The notes under the pieces were generated by a model. It saw only the letters and a list, made by a program, of their open reading frames with translations. It searched no databases and was not told the origin of the DNA. A program made the position numbers and the translations under genes. 64,000 nt of DNA from Burkholderiales bacterium (GTDB lineage Bacteria; Pseudomonadota; Gammaproteobacteria; Burkholderiales; Burkholderiaceae_C), in assembly GCA_003963115.1 (NCBI GenBank), contig RXJQ01000025.1:124001-188000 (forward strand), read 5' to 3'. Each line of letters starts with the position of its first letter. Position 1 is the first letter of the stretch. Positions 15,600 to 24,660 of the stretch are shown piece by piece.

Positions 15600-18500
15600 C
15601 ACAGGCCTCCCGGGCAGGAGAAGCTGCTGAGTTCGGGCAGGCGGAAGGGGTTCTGCACGCTGCTGGAGGTGACCGTGAAGGTGGCCTTGCGCCCACCTAC
15701 ATTGAAGACCACATTGAAGCGCTCGGGGGCGCCAGCGGGGCTCAGCGTCATGCGGTCGAAGAGACGGAACAGGGCCCAAGGGCCTTCGGTGACGATGGCG
15801 TTGTCGCCTGCGCCAGGCGGGGCGATCGAGGCGCGCACCAGCGAGCTGCCGCGCGGGCCGGGCCATTGCACCATGGCCGGGATCTGCGGGCCGTGGGCGT
15901 ACTTCACCAGCTGGCCGTCCACATCGAGCGTGAACTGGGTGATGGTGGCGTCCATCTCGAAGGGCTTGAAGTCCAGGCGCAGGCCCGGTGCATTGCCGCC
16001 GGCGCGGAAGAAGGTGTCGCGGATGGCGGCAGCACGCTGAAACTGCAGCAGCGTGCCGCTGTCCGTGCCCATGGTGGCGCCTTCGAGCTTGCGGAAGGAC
16101 CAGGGTCGTGTCGAGGTGTCGACGAAGCGCGCGAGCTGCTGCTGGAAGAAGCTGTCCATCAGGCCGCCTGGCGCGAACATGCGGGCGAAGTCGTCCTGCG
16201 TGACGTCACGGGCACTACCCCGGACGAAGGGGTAGCGGCCGGCGATGGCCTGCTGGCAGAACTCGCCGATCTGGGACTTGATGGCCTGGCCCAGGTTGGC
16301 ACGCGTGGCGTCCAGCGCAGCGGTCGTGCCGCTCACCGACAGGGTGTTGAGCAGCGAGCGCAGCGGCTCGGGCAGGCGCGCGGCCTCGGCCTTGACCTTG
16401 TTGGGCACGTCGCTGGGCGGGGGCACGTTGCCGCCTTGCACGGCGGTCTCGGTGGCGGTCAGCAGGGTGTAGACCTCATTGATCAGGCCGATGGTGGCGT
16501 CGATGGGCGGCGGGCTCTTGCCGTCGGGACTGGTGACCATCTCGCGCAAGGCATTGAAGCGGTCATCGACGATGGACTCGATCGGGCGGCCGTCGGCCAC
16601 GGCCTGGGGCGCGGGCTTGTCGCCAAAGAGCTTGGCGATCTGGTCGCGTGATTTGTCGAGCGCGCTTTCGGCCTTGTCCTGGGCCTTGTCGATCAGCGAT
16701 TTGCTTTGCGACAGGCTCAGCGTGGTCTCGTGCGACAGCGCCGTCATCAAAGGCTTCAAGGGCGACTCGGGGCTGGAGAGCACGCGTGCCATCTGCGAGG
16801 CCTTGGGCAGGCTGTCGGAAGGCAGCATGCGGATGTCGGCGATGAACTTCTCCCAGATCGTGGCGTACTCGGTGAGGTAGATCTGGCGCACGTCGTCGGT
16901 CAGGCGGCGCAGGGCGGTGGGGTCGCGCAGGGACTGCGAGCGGGCGCTGTCCTGCACGCCCAGCACCCAGCTCTCTTCTTCGCTGAGCTGCCTGGTGGCG
17001 ACATCGACCTGAGGCTGGAAGGCCTTGTGGTAGCCGTCGAAGGTGAAGAGGCCCGGCACGCCCTTGGTCAGCGGGTCGCCGCTGGCGCGCATGAAGACCA
17101 GGGCCGCGCTGTTGCCTGCCGCCTTGGCGATGGTGAACTCGGGGATGTCTTCCCCTACGCCTTGCTGCTTGAGGCGGTAGTACACGCGTTGCGCCAGCGG
17201 GATGGACACGAGCCGCGCGCGGGTGTCGGCCACCAGCTTGCGGTCCTCGGGCAGGGGCGAGACGGCGGGGCCTTGGGCCAGCAGGTCATCGAGGTAGCCG
17301 TTGAGTTCGGCGCGCTGGTCGGTGGTGACGCTGCGGGGCAGGTTCTGGTCCCAGTCGGCCATGAAGTAGGACTTGAGCGCCTTGGGATCGAAGTGGTTGG
17401 GGTCATGCAGCATCACGTAGGCCTTGAGGGCTTCGTACTGCAGCTCGGGGTTGTCGATGCTGGTCTTGACCTGGTCTTCCACGCGCAGGGCGATGCGAGG
17501 CAGCAGGGCGTCCACCAGCATGCGCTCGTAGGCCTGGCGCGAGGCGGAGTCCAGCTTGCGACCTTGGTACAGGCCCCAGCCCAGGGACCAGGGCACCTCG
17601 CGTTCGGCATCGCCCACGGCCAGGTCGCGTGTGGCCTTCAGGGCGGGCATCAGCACGAGGATGTCGGCCGAGGCGCGGTTGGGCGTGGTCTGCAAGAGCA
17701 AATGGACGGCCTGCTCGCGCTGGCTGACTTCGTTGACGTAGGCGCGGTTGTTGAAGTAGCTCACGCCCCAGGCGATCAGCATGGCGGTGGCGAGGATGCC
17801 GATGGTGGCATAGCCGGCAGCGGCCAGCAGGCCACGGCGGCGCTCCCATTTCAGGTCGGTGCCGCCCAGCTCGCTTTCGGCGAACACGACCTCGTGCAGC
17901 AGCTTTTCCAGGAAGAAGGCCTTGCCGCTGGCCTTGTTGGGCGGCAGCACGGTGCGCTCCAGCCGGTAGCTGCGGGCGATGCTGCCCAGCATGCGGTCCA
18001 GGGGTGTGCCCTCTTGCGTGCCGCTGATGAAGTAGACGCCGCGGATCAGTGGGTTCTGCTCGAATTGCGAAGGCGAGAACACATCGTCCACAAAGGACTT
18101 GAGCACATTGCGCAGGCCGCCGAACTGCTGCGGGAAGGCGTAGATGCGGGCGCGGCGGGCTGGGTCGTGTTCGAGTTGCAGGCGGTCGATCAGGCCATTG
18201 GTCAGGCGCTTTTCAAGCGCGTCGAACTCGGGCAGGAAGGCCGAGGCATCGGAGTGTTGCTGGCCGTCGAGCTTGAAGGTGAAGCCCCAGGGCGTCGCGC
18301 GCGCGTCGCGGTCCAGTTCGCCCAGGGTGTCCATGAAGCCCGAGAGCAGGTCGCACTTGGTCACCATCAGGTAGATGGGGAAACGCACGCCCAGCTGCTC
18401 ATGCAGCTCCTGAAGACGGGTGCGCACGGCGGCGGCCTGTGCGGCGCGTTCGGCGGCGGACTTGGTCAGCAAGTCGGGCACCGACACGGTCACCAGCACG

Positions 18501-19195
18501 CCATTGACGGGTTGGCGCGGGCGGCTGCGCTTGAGCAGTTGCAAAAAGCCGTTCCAGGCGGTCTGGTCTTCGGCCTGGTTGCTGTCTTGCGTGGTGTAGC
18601 GGCCGGCGGTGTCCAGCAGCACGGCCTGGTCGGTGAACCACCAGTCGCAGTTGCGCGTGCCGGCCACGCCGGGCAGGCCCTGCGCGTTGCTGCCGGGTGC
18701 GGCCAGCGGGAAGCGCAGGCCCGAGTTCAACAGAGCCGTGGTCTTGCCCGAGCCCGGTGCGCCGATGATGATGTACCAGGGCAACTCGTACAGATAGCGC
18801 TTGCCGGCGCGTGCCTTCAAGCCCGACCACACACCCTTGTGCGCCTCGAAGCGGGCGTTGCGCAGCGTTTCCATGCCCTTCTCGAAACGTTCGCGCAGCA
18901 GCTTGACCTCGGGGGACTCGGGTGGTGCATCGGCCCCTTTGGGCTGGGCCATCATCAGCTGGTTGACCACGGCCTGGTTGGCCCGCTTCGCGCGGATGGC
19001 GCCGATGAGCTTGACCAGGGCATAGATGCCCACGATCAGGCCGATGAGGATCAGGCGGGACCAGACCGATTCGAGCGGGCGCAAGGTGCCGATGGCAATG
19101 AGCGGCCCCACGATCCAGATGACCAGCGAGAGGGCCAGCAGCCCGATGATGGCCAGCACCGTGCCGTTGAAGAGGAAGGACAGCAGCTTTTTCAT
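15599..19195 (-). CDS. tssM: TssM (IcmF family), T6SS membrane complex
   Basis: A 1,198-residue inner-membrane protein, the large component of the TssJLM envelope complex. Membrane segments lie near residues 12-35 and 46-66, and a third near 450 (YATIGILATAMLIAW). A Walker A motif GAPGSGKT (145-152) begins the cytoplasmic NTPase-like domain, with NCDWWFTDQAVLLDTAGRY as the switch region. The long periplasmic C-terminal region, ending FNVGGRKATFTV, is the part that contacts the TssJ lipoprotein. The start overlaps the tssL stop (ATGA, 19192-19195) and the stop overlaps the tagF start. Length and motifs are normal for the family. Confidence 0.96.
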   Translation of the reverse strand: MKKLLSFLFNGTVLAIIGLLALSLVIWIVGPLIAIGTLRPLESVWSRLILIGLIVGIYALVKLIGAIRAKRANQAVVNQLMMAQPKGADAPPESPEVKLLRERFEKGMETLRNARFEAHKGVWSGLKARAGKRYLYELPWYIIIGAPGSGKTTALLNSGLRFPLAAPGSNAQGLPGVAGTRNCDWWFTDQAVLLDTAGRYTTQDSNQAEDQTAWNGFLQLLKRSRPRQPVNGVLVTVSVPDLLTKSAAERAAQAAAVRTRLQELHEQLGVRFPIYLMVTKCDLLSGFMDTLGELDRDARATPWGFTFKLDGQQHSDASAFLPEFDALEKRLTNGLIDRLQLEHDPARRARIYAFPQQFGGLRNVLKSFVDDVFSPSQFEQNPLIRGVYFISGTQEGTPLDRMLGSIARSYRLERTVLPPNKASGKAFFLEKLLHEVVFAESELGGTDLKWERRRGLLAAAGYATIGILATAMLIAWGVSYFNNRAYVNEVSQREQAVHLLLQTTPNRASADILVLMPALKATRDLAVGDAEREVPWSLGWGLYQGRKLDSASRQAYERMLVDALLPRIALRVEDQVKTSIDNPELQYEALKAYVMLHDPNHFDPKALKSYFMADWDQNLPRSVTTDQRAELNGYLDDLLAQGPAVSPLPEDRKLVADTRARLVSIPLAQRVYYRLKQQGVGEDIPEFTIAKAAGNSAALVFMRASGDPLTKGVPGLFTFDGYHKAFQPQVDVATRQLSEEESWVLGVQDSARSQSLRDPTALRRLTDDVRQIYLTEYATIWEKFIADIRMLPSDSLPKASQMARVLSSPESPLKPLMTALSHETTLSLSQSKSLIDKAQDKAESALDKSRDQIAKLFGDKPAPQAVADGRPIESIVDDRFNALREMVTSPDGKSPPPIDATIGLINEVYTLLTATETAVQGGNVPPPSDVPNKVKAEAARLPEPLRSLLNTLSVSGTTAALDATRANLGQAIKSQIGEFCQQAIAGRYPFVRGSARDVTQDDFARMFAPGGLMDSFFQQQLARFVDTSTRPWSFRKLEGATMGTDSGTLLQFQRAAAIRDTFFRAGGNAPGLRLDFKPFEMDATITQFTLDVDGQLVKYAHGPQIPAMVQWPGPRGSSLVRASIAPPGAGDNAIVTEGPWALFRLFDRMTLSPAGAPERFNVVFNVGGRKATFTVTSSSVQNPFRLPELSSFSCPGGL

Positions 19196-20526
19196 GGTTT
19201 GGCCTCTTCACGGGCTTCGCGGGCGGCAAAGAGGATGATCTCGACGCGGCGGTTCAAGGCGCGGTTGGCGGGTGTGGTGTTGTCGACCACGGGTTCGCCA
19301 TCGGCGCGGCCTTCCGAACGGATGCGCTCCTTGGCCACGCCATTGGCCTGAAGGATGTCGCGCACGGTGTCGGCGCGCTCCTGCGAGAGGTGCCAGTTCG
19401 AGGGGAAGCGCATCGAGCGGATGGGCTGGTTGTCGGTGTGGCCGGTGATCAGGATGTTGCCCGGCACGTTCACCAGGGCCTGGGCGATGCGCTTCATGAT
19501 GGCTTCGCGGTTCTCGCTGAGCGAGGCGCTGCCAGCATCGAACAGGCCATCGCCGCGCAGGGTGATCACGCTGCGGTCGATCTCGTCGCGCACGGCCACC
19601 AGGCCCGAGCGCACATCGGCCTGGAGGAAATGGGCCAGACGCGGCTTGGCCGCCGGGATGGGCGTGGGCGGAATGGGCGGCGGCAGGCGCAGGCTCTGGA
19701 TCGCGCCGAACACCGGGTCGGAATAGCCGCTGAGCGCAAAACTCAGGCCGAAGTACACGGCCAGCAGCACCAGGGCTGTCACGGCGGCGGTCACCCACAG
19801 GGGCAGCCATGACAGCATCAGGCGGCGGGCCTGGGGCGCACCTTGCCAGTTCTGGGCCAGGGCGGCGGGGTAGTCGCCACGGGCCTGCTTGAGCAATTGG
19901 GCCAGGCGGTCACGCACGGTGTCCAACTGCGTCTTGCCGCCTTCGATCACGCGGTAGCGGCCTTCGAAGCCCATGGTGATCACGGCGTAGATCAGCTCCA
20001 GCAGATCACGGTTGGTGGGCACGTCTTCGGCCAGCTTGGCCATGAGCTGGAAGACCTTCTCGCCGCCATAGGCCTCGTTGTGGAAGGTGACCAGCAGGTT
20101 GTGGCGCGCCCATTGGCCCGAGCCGCCCCATGGTGTCGATGCGGCGGCTTCGTCCAGCAGCGTGCACAGGATGTAGCGGGCGGCCAGCACGCGCTCGCTG
20201 GCGATGCCGGCGGCGCGGGCCTTGGCTTCGAAGTCGCGCAGGCCGGCGGCCATGGACTCCTTGAGCGAAGCCGGGTCGGCCAGGTGCGTGGTCGAACGGA
20301 TCTGGGGTACCAGGGCCAGCAGCGGGTTGGCCAGGGCCACGAGGTTGTTCAGGCCTGTGTCGGGGGCGGCGAGGTCGGCGGCCACGTCGGCGCCTCGGGC
20401 CATGCTGTCAAAGGGCATGCCTGTGCCACTGGCCGGGCGCTGGCCGGGGGTGGGCATCACGAAAGTGCGGCCGGTGTCGATCGAGGCGAAGGGATCGATG
20501 GGCGGTTGTTGCGGGGGCTGGGTCAT
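19192..20526 (-). CDS. tssL: TssL with C-terminal OmpA domain (DotU family)
   Basis: A 444-residue protein. After a Pro-rich start the DotU/IcmH domain covers about residues 50-260 (AARYILCTLLDEAAAST; FEGRYRV) and ends in a single membrane segment (LWVTAAVTALVLLAVYFGL). An OmpA/MotB-type peptidoglycan-binding domain follows (about 310-440: GHTDNQPIRSMRFPSNWHLS), so this is the evolved TssL type that anchors the complex to the cell wall by itself. It lies 26 bp after tssK and is translationally coupled to tssM by an ATGA overlap. Confidence 0.96.
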   Translation of the reverse strand: MTQPPQQPPIDPFASIDTGRTFVMPTPGQRPASGTGMPFDSMARGADVAADLAAPDTGLNNLVALANPLLALVPQIRSTTHLADPASLKESMAAGLRDFEAKARAAGIASERVLAARYILCTLLDEAAASTPWGGSGQWARHNLLVTFHNEAYGGEKVFQLMAKLAEDVPTNRDLLELIYAVITMGFEGRYRVIEGGKTQLDTVRDRLAQLLKQARGDYPAALAQNWQGAPQARRLMLSWLPLWVTAAVTALVLLAVYFGLSFALSGYSDPVFGAIQSLRLPPPIPPTPIPAAKPRLAHFLQADVRSGLVAVRDEIDRSVITLRGDGLFDAGSASLSENREAIMKRIAQALVNVPGNILITGHTDNQPIRSMRFPSNWHLSQERADTVRDILQANGVAKERIRSEGRADGEPVVDNTTPANRALNRRVEIILFAAREAREEAKP

Positions 20527-20552
20527 GCCGGTCTTTCAACAGGATTCAGAGG

Positions 20553-21896
20553 TCAGCGGCGGATGGCCCACAGCGCCAGTTCCAGGCCAGGGAAGTCGCC
20601 GGCCACATGCAGCGCGAGGTTGCCGCTGGCCTCGAACTTCTGCCACAGCTCGCCGCCGCGCTCCAGTTCGAAGTAGAAGAAGCCGGCATGGAAAGGCAGC
20701 TGGCGCGGCGCCACGGGCAGCGAACGCAAGGTGATGCCGGCCAGGTTGAAGTTGACGAGTTCCTTGATGCTCTCCACCGGGCCGACCTTGGTCTGGGCCG
20801 GAAAGCGTGTGCGCAACTGTTCGCCGGGGATCTGCGCGTTGACGGCCAGCACGAAGGTGGCGGAGCGGGCCATCTCCAGATCGGGCACGACGGCGGTGCG
20901 CACGCCGAACTTGCGGTCCACCAGCTCGATCTGCACGGCGTTGTCGTCCTCGACCACGGACAGCATGTCGCGGATGGCCTCGAACACGGGCGTGAAGCAG
21001 CCGCGCAGGTCGTCGTGCTTGTAGAGTGGGAAGTCGGGCGAGCGGCGCGCCGCCGTGTGGAAGGTCGAGAGCTCACCGGCCAGCTGCAGGCAGACGTGGA
21101 AGAGGTCTCGCGGGTGCACATTGGGCGCGCTGGCGAACTGGCGCAGCAGCGGCTCGTGGCGGTTGAGCAGTTGCAGGCGCAGGAACTGCGCGACCTCGGA
21201 CACGCCATGGCCCAACTGCCCCATCTTGCCCGCCAGGGTGTGGGCGCGCTGTCGCACCAGGCCGTGCAACAGGGTCAGGCTGGAAGACAGGTGCCCCGAG
21301 GCATCGCACACCACCTGCGGCGGGATGTAGCCGCGGTCCAGCAGCACGGCGTTGTCGCTGCGGCGCTCGGCCACCAGGGCGCAGCCCAGCACGGTGTAGG
21401 CGTCGGTCAGTTCCTTGGCGCGCAGCAGTCGCAGTCGCAGCCGGCCGGTCTGGATCTCTTCGGGCTCGGCCGTGGCATCGGTGTTGTCGCGCACGGTTTC
21501 GACCAAGGCGCCGAAGCGGGCCAGCTCGTCGTTCGAGCCGCCGGTGCCGTCGCCGAAATCGGCTTCGTTGAGGCCTTCACGTTGAACGGGCAGGGCCAGG
21601 TAGACGATCTCGTTTTTCAGATCGACCGGGATGTCCAAAGGCGCGGGTGCCGGATCCAGTTGAGGAATGGCAAAAGGCGTGCCGTCAGGCCAGATGCCGC
21701 TGGCGCGGGCGATGCCGACCCGGCCCAGGGCCAGCAGGCTGTCATCCAATTGCAGCTCGGCAAAGCCCCAGCCAAAGGGCGACAGCGCGCGCGCGCGGCT
21801 GTCGATCAGGCGCTCGGTGTAGCGGGCTTCCTGCTGGAAATGATGCGGTTGCAGGAACATGCCCTGCGACCAGACGACTTTGTTGCGCCAGCTCAT
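20553..21896 (-). CDS. tssK: TssK baseplate adaptor
   Basis: A 447-residue cytoplasmic protein with the diagnostic opening VVWSQGMFLQPHHFQQ, characteristic of TssK/ImpJ/VasE. TssK trimers connect the T6SS baseplate to the TssJLM membrane complex. Later family blocks include AFLRLQLLNRHEPLL and DDLRGCFTPVFE. The length is standard. It is the second gene of the tssJ-K-L-M-tagF-ppkA run, 58 bp after tssJ. Confidence 0.96.
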   Translation of the reverse strand: MSWRNKVVWSQGMFLQPHHFQQEARYTERLIDSRARALSPFGWGFAELQLDDSLLALGRVGIARASGIWPDGTPFAIPQLDPAPAPLDIPVDLKNEIVYLALPVQREGLNEADFGDGTGGSNDELARFGALVETVRDNTDATAEPEEIQTGRLRLRLLRAKELTDAYTVLGCALVAERRSDNAVLLDRGYIPPQVVCDASGHLSSSLTLLHGLVRQRAHTLAGKMGQLGHGVSEVAQFLRLQLLNRHEPLLRQFASAPNVHPRDLFHVCLQLAGELSTFHTAARRSPDFPLYKHDDLRGCFTPVFEAIRDMLSVVEDDNAVQIELVDRKFGVRTAVVPDLEMARSATFVLAVNAQIPGEQLRTRFPAQTKVGPVESIKELVNFNLAGITLRSLPVAPRQLPFHAGFFYFELERGGELWQKFEASGNLALHVAGDFPGLELALWAIRR

Positions 21897-21954
21897 CTTG
21901 TATTGGCCTTGTTTTGCTGCTTGTCCGAAACGACGCCCCAGGGCTGGCGTCGCC

Positions 21955-22509
21955 TCACTTGGGTGGGGCGGGCAGGATGGCCACGGTCAGCGGCTCGAGC
22001 TTGATCACCCATCGATTGGTCTTGTTGGCCTCGACCGCCGCGATCGCGCGCGAGCGGGACTTCTCCAGATCTCGAAAGCCCACCAGCACCGCCAGGAACT
22101 TGGTGTCGGGCTGGGTCTGCTTGTTGATGTCCTTGGTCTCGCCGGGTTTGAGCACGAACTCGTCACGCACGACCAGGTCGCCGCCCAGCACGTCCTTGTC
22201 GCGCTCGTACAGCGAGAGGAAATCAGCCGAGTCGAACTGGGCGCGGCTCTTGAGCTCGTACACGCGCACGACCACGGGCGAGGGGCGCTTGCGTGCGTCC
22301 GGGTTGACCGTGGTCGATGCCACCACCTTGGCCTCGACCACGGTGGGGTCCGGCTTCATGAAGGGCAGGGGCGTGTCGGCGCAACCGGACAGCAGCAGGC
22401 CGGCACCTGCGACGAGTGCAGCCAGGCCACGCGCCGCGACACGCAAATGGACGAGCAGACGAGCGCGCAGGTGGACGGGCAAATGAGGTTGGGGCAATTG
22501 AAAGCGCAT
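21955..22509 (-). CDS. tssJ: TssJ outer-membrane lipoprotein
   Basis: Small lipoprotein of the VasD/TssJ family. It has an Arg-rich N-terminus, a hydrophobic segment ending in the lipobox LSGC, then PVVVRVYELKSRAQFDSADFLSLY (here in part), a GDLVVRDEF-like strand and a C-terminal beta strand KLEPLTVAI. It anchors TssM to the outer membrane. ATG 22509 gives a normal lipoprotein signal; ATG 22533 is possible. Upstream frames reaching 22614 run through the promoter area and are not supported. It is the first gene of the T6SS run, diverging from mltA. Confidence 0.92.
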   Translation of the reverse strand: MRFQLPQPHLPVHLRARLLVHLRVAARGLAALVAGAGLLLSGCADTPLPFMKPDPTVVEAKVVASTTVNPDARKRPSPVVVRVYELKSRAQFDSADFLSLYERDKDVLGGDLVVRDEFVLKPGETKDINKQTQPDTKFLAVLVGFRDLEKSRSRAIAAVEANKTNRWVIKLEPLTVAILPAPPK

Positions 22510-22647
22510 GCCAGACGATGGGTAGGTGACCATAGGAAGCAATAGCGCTTGAGAATAGCGGGCCCCCTGTGCGGGGCACGGTGACTTAGGTAACAAGGCT
22601 GCTGTCTTGACCAAGGTCAGTTGTCCCCCGATGAGGTGGGTTTCAAG
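22510..22647. promoter_or_regulatory. divergent tssJ/mltA control region
   Basis: This is the only sizeable non-coding gap in the left third of the window. It should contain the promoters of the T6SS run (minus) and mltA (plus). Seen: a small palindrome TGACCAAGGTCA (22608-22619) and a GCCCC/GGGGC hairpin (22563-22577). I could not identify a convincing sigma70 or sigma54 promoter on either strand. Confidence 0.4.
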
Positions 22648-24600
22648 ATGCGCCGCATGATGCGCAACCTCCAGACCTCATTGCCAAAGACACCCTGGGC
22701 CAAGGCCCTGGCCTTGGCCGCCTTGATGGCCCTGGGTGGCTGTGGCAGTGCGCCCAAGCTTGATCAAGCCGATCAGGGTACATCGGCCCCAACGACCCAG
22801 GTCAACGAGGCGGAGGCCGACGGCGCTGGCGCGGCCGCCCCGGGCAAGCTCGCAGGCCAGGACATCGCCACCCGCCACGCCCTGTTCAAGGTCAGCGCTT
22901 TCGAGAGCCTGCCGGGCTGGAAGCAGGACAACTTCACCGAGGCCTGGGCCGCCTTCAAGGAGTCCTGCAAGGTGCTGGAGCGCAAGCCCAATGCGGCCAC
23001 CTGGAAGCCGCTGTGCGCCCGCGTCAAGACAATCAAGGATGCCAAGGCCGCGCGTCAGTTCATGGAGCAGGAGTTCACCCTGCTGACCGTGCAGAACACC
23101 GACCGCAGCCGCGAAGGCGACATCACCGGCTACTACGAACCCCTGCTGCAAGGCCGCGCCCAGCGCGATGCCCAGTTCTCGGTGCCGGTCTACGGCGTGC
23201 CCAATGACCTCTACTTCCTGGACTGGAAGACCGTGCCGGTGGCGCAACGCAAGGCCGTGGCCAATGTCAAGCCCAATGGCCGCCTGCTGATGCCGGTGCC
23301 GGCCGGTCAATCTGGTGCCATCGCTGTGGACATGAAGCGCTTCACCCTCGACACCCTGGACCGTCGCCTGCGTGTGCGGCTGCAGGGCAACGAGGGCCTG
23401 CCCTACTACACCCGCGCCGACATCAACCGCGCAGGTGATCTCGATGCACCCGTGCTGGCCTGGGTGGACGACCCCATCGCGCTGTATGCCATGCAGGTCC
23501 AGGGCGCCGGCCGCATCCGCCTGCCCGATGGCAGTGTGCTGCGCGTGGCCTATGCGGACCAGAATGGCCACCCGTTCAAGCCCATGCAACTGGCTTCGTC
23601 GGGCAACGAGCGCGTGCAGACCCGGGGCGCGAAGGTCGATGGCGGCAATGTGGCCGATGAGGTCGAGCATTTCGACCTGGCTGATGCCTTGGCCGACGGC
23701 GCTGCCGATGCGCCGGAGCCCATGTCACCCACGCCAGACCCAGCCGCCTCAACGGGTGATGAGCCCCTGACCCGTGGCGCTCGCAAAACAACCGCGGCGA
23801 CCGCAGCGACGTCACCCGGCGATCCGGCTGTGTCGGATGCCGTCAGTGCCTTGCTGCCACCCGCCGGGAACGCAAGGCCGGCCGCGAAACCCGCGCCAGT
23901 GCCTGCTCAACCCACCGGGGCATCGGCCAAAGGCAGCTCACAGCAACTGGTCGATGATCTCCTGACGCAGGCGCAGACCCAGAAGGGTCAGAAGGGCCGG
24001 TCTGGCCAAGTGGCTGCCAAGGCTGCCAATGGCGGTGCGGCCAAGACACCCGCTGTTGCATCCGTTGCCGCTGCGCCCGCAACGGCCGCCGGCCTCAGTG
24101 CCAATCTGCTCAAGCAACGCAGCCAGGCGCTGGACAGCGACCCCAGCTATGTCTTCTTCCGCCCGGCCCCCGATCAGTCCACGCAGGCCGGCCCGGTCGG
24201 TGCGCTGGGTGTGCCCCTTACGGCCGGTCGTTCCCTGGCTGTTGATCCGCGCGTCCTGCCCCTGGGCTATCCGGTCTTCCTGGACGCGGCCACGGGTGAC
24301 AAACGCCAGACCCAGATGCAGCGCCTGATGTTCGCGCAGGACACGGGCGGCGCCATCCGGGGCGCGGTGCGGGCCGACTACTTCTGGGGTTTCGGCGCCG
24401 ATGCCGGCCGCCAGGCCCGCCGCACCAAGAACCGGGGGCGCATGTGGGTGCTGGTGCCCCATGCCGAGGTCGAAGCCCTGTTGTCGAGCAAGCTGGTGAC
24501 GCGTGGCGGCAAGGCCGATGCCGCCCAGCCCGAATGCCTGATCCCCGACGAGGATGTCTGCGACAGCACCGCGTCATCAGACGAAGACGCGCTCAAGTAA
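22648..24600 (+). CDS. mltA: membrane-bound lytic murein transglycosylase A (MltA), with a long insert
   Basis: Lipoprotein (lipobox LGGC near residue 30) that cleaves peptidoglycan glycan strands to 1,6-anhydro-muropeptides at the inner face of the outer membrane. Family blocks are clear: GYYEPLLQG, YTRADIN, VQGAGRIRLPDG, then PSYVFFR and the double-psi barrel QDTGGAIRG (Asp565) with RADYFWGFG (Asp577), matching the catalytic aspartates of MltA. The protein is about 650 residues, against about 365 in E. coli. The excess is a low-complexity Ala/Pro/Thr/Gln linker at about 315-490, between the two halves of the fold. ATG 22648 is preferred over the upstream TTG at 22621 because a GAGGTGGG site precedes it. 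Confidence 0.92.
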   Translation: MRRMMRNLQTSLPKTPWAKALALAALMALGGCGSAPKLDQADQGTSAPTTQVNEAEADGAGAAAPGKLAGQDIATRHALFKVSAFESLPGWKQDNFTEAWAAFKESCKVLERKPNAATWKPLCARVKTIKDAKAARQFMEQEFTLLTVQNTDRSREGDITGYYEPLLQGRAQRDAQFSVPVYGVPNDLYFLDWKTVPVAQRKAVANVKPNGRLLMPVPAGQSGAIAVDMKRFTLDTLDRRLRVRLQGNEGLPYYTRADINRAGDLDAPVLAWVDDPIALYAMQVQGAGRIRLPDGSVLRVAYADQNGHPFKPMQLASSGNERVQTRGAKVDGGNVADEVEHFDLADALADGAADAPEPMSPTPDPAASTGDEPLTRGARKTTAATAATSPGDPAVSDAVSALLPPAGNARPAAKPAPVPAQPTGASAKGSSQQLVDDLLTQAQTQKGQKGRSGQVAAKAANGGAAKTPAVASVAAAPATAAGLSANLLKQRSQALDSDPSYVFFRPAPDQSTQAGPVGALGVPLTAGRSLAVDPRVLPLGYPVFLDAATGDKRQTQMQRLMFAQDTGGAIRGAVRADYFWGFGADAGRQARRTKNRGRMWVLVPHAEVEALLSSKLVTRGGKADAAQPECLIPDEDVCDSTASSDEDALK

Positions 24601-24621
24601 GGTTTTCGCCTGCCGATAAAA

Positions 24622-24650
24622 GCTGAATCACCACATTGGGCTGATTCAGC
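24622..24650 (+). other. 9-bp stem hairpin before the GGDEF gene
   Basis: GCTGAATCA (24622-24630) and TGATTCAGC (24642-24650) form a perfect stem with an 11-nt loop. It lies 22 bp after the mltA stop and 10 bp before the GTG of the next gene. There is no T-run, so it is a weak terminator at best. It occupies the place of a ribosome site and could influence initiation. Confidence 0.55.
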
Positions 24651-24660
24651 CCGCGCACGC

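Noticed and set aside
15600-15866. N-terminal extension of tagF
   Set aside because: It overlaps tssM in another frame and precedes the typical TagF opening at 15599.
16706-19351. 881-codon open frame antisense to tssM
   Set aside because: tssM is clear and full length; the antisense frame is compositional.
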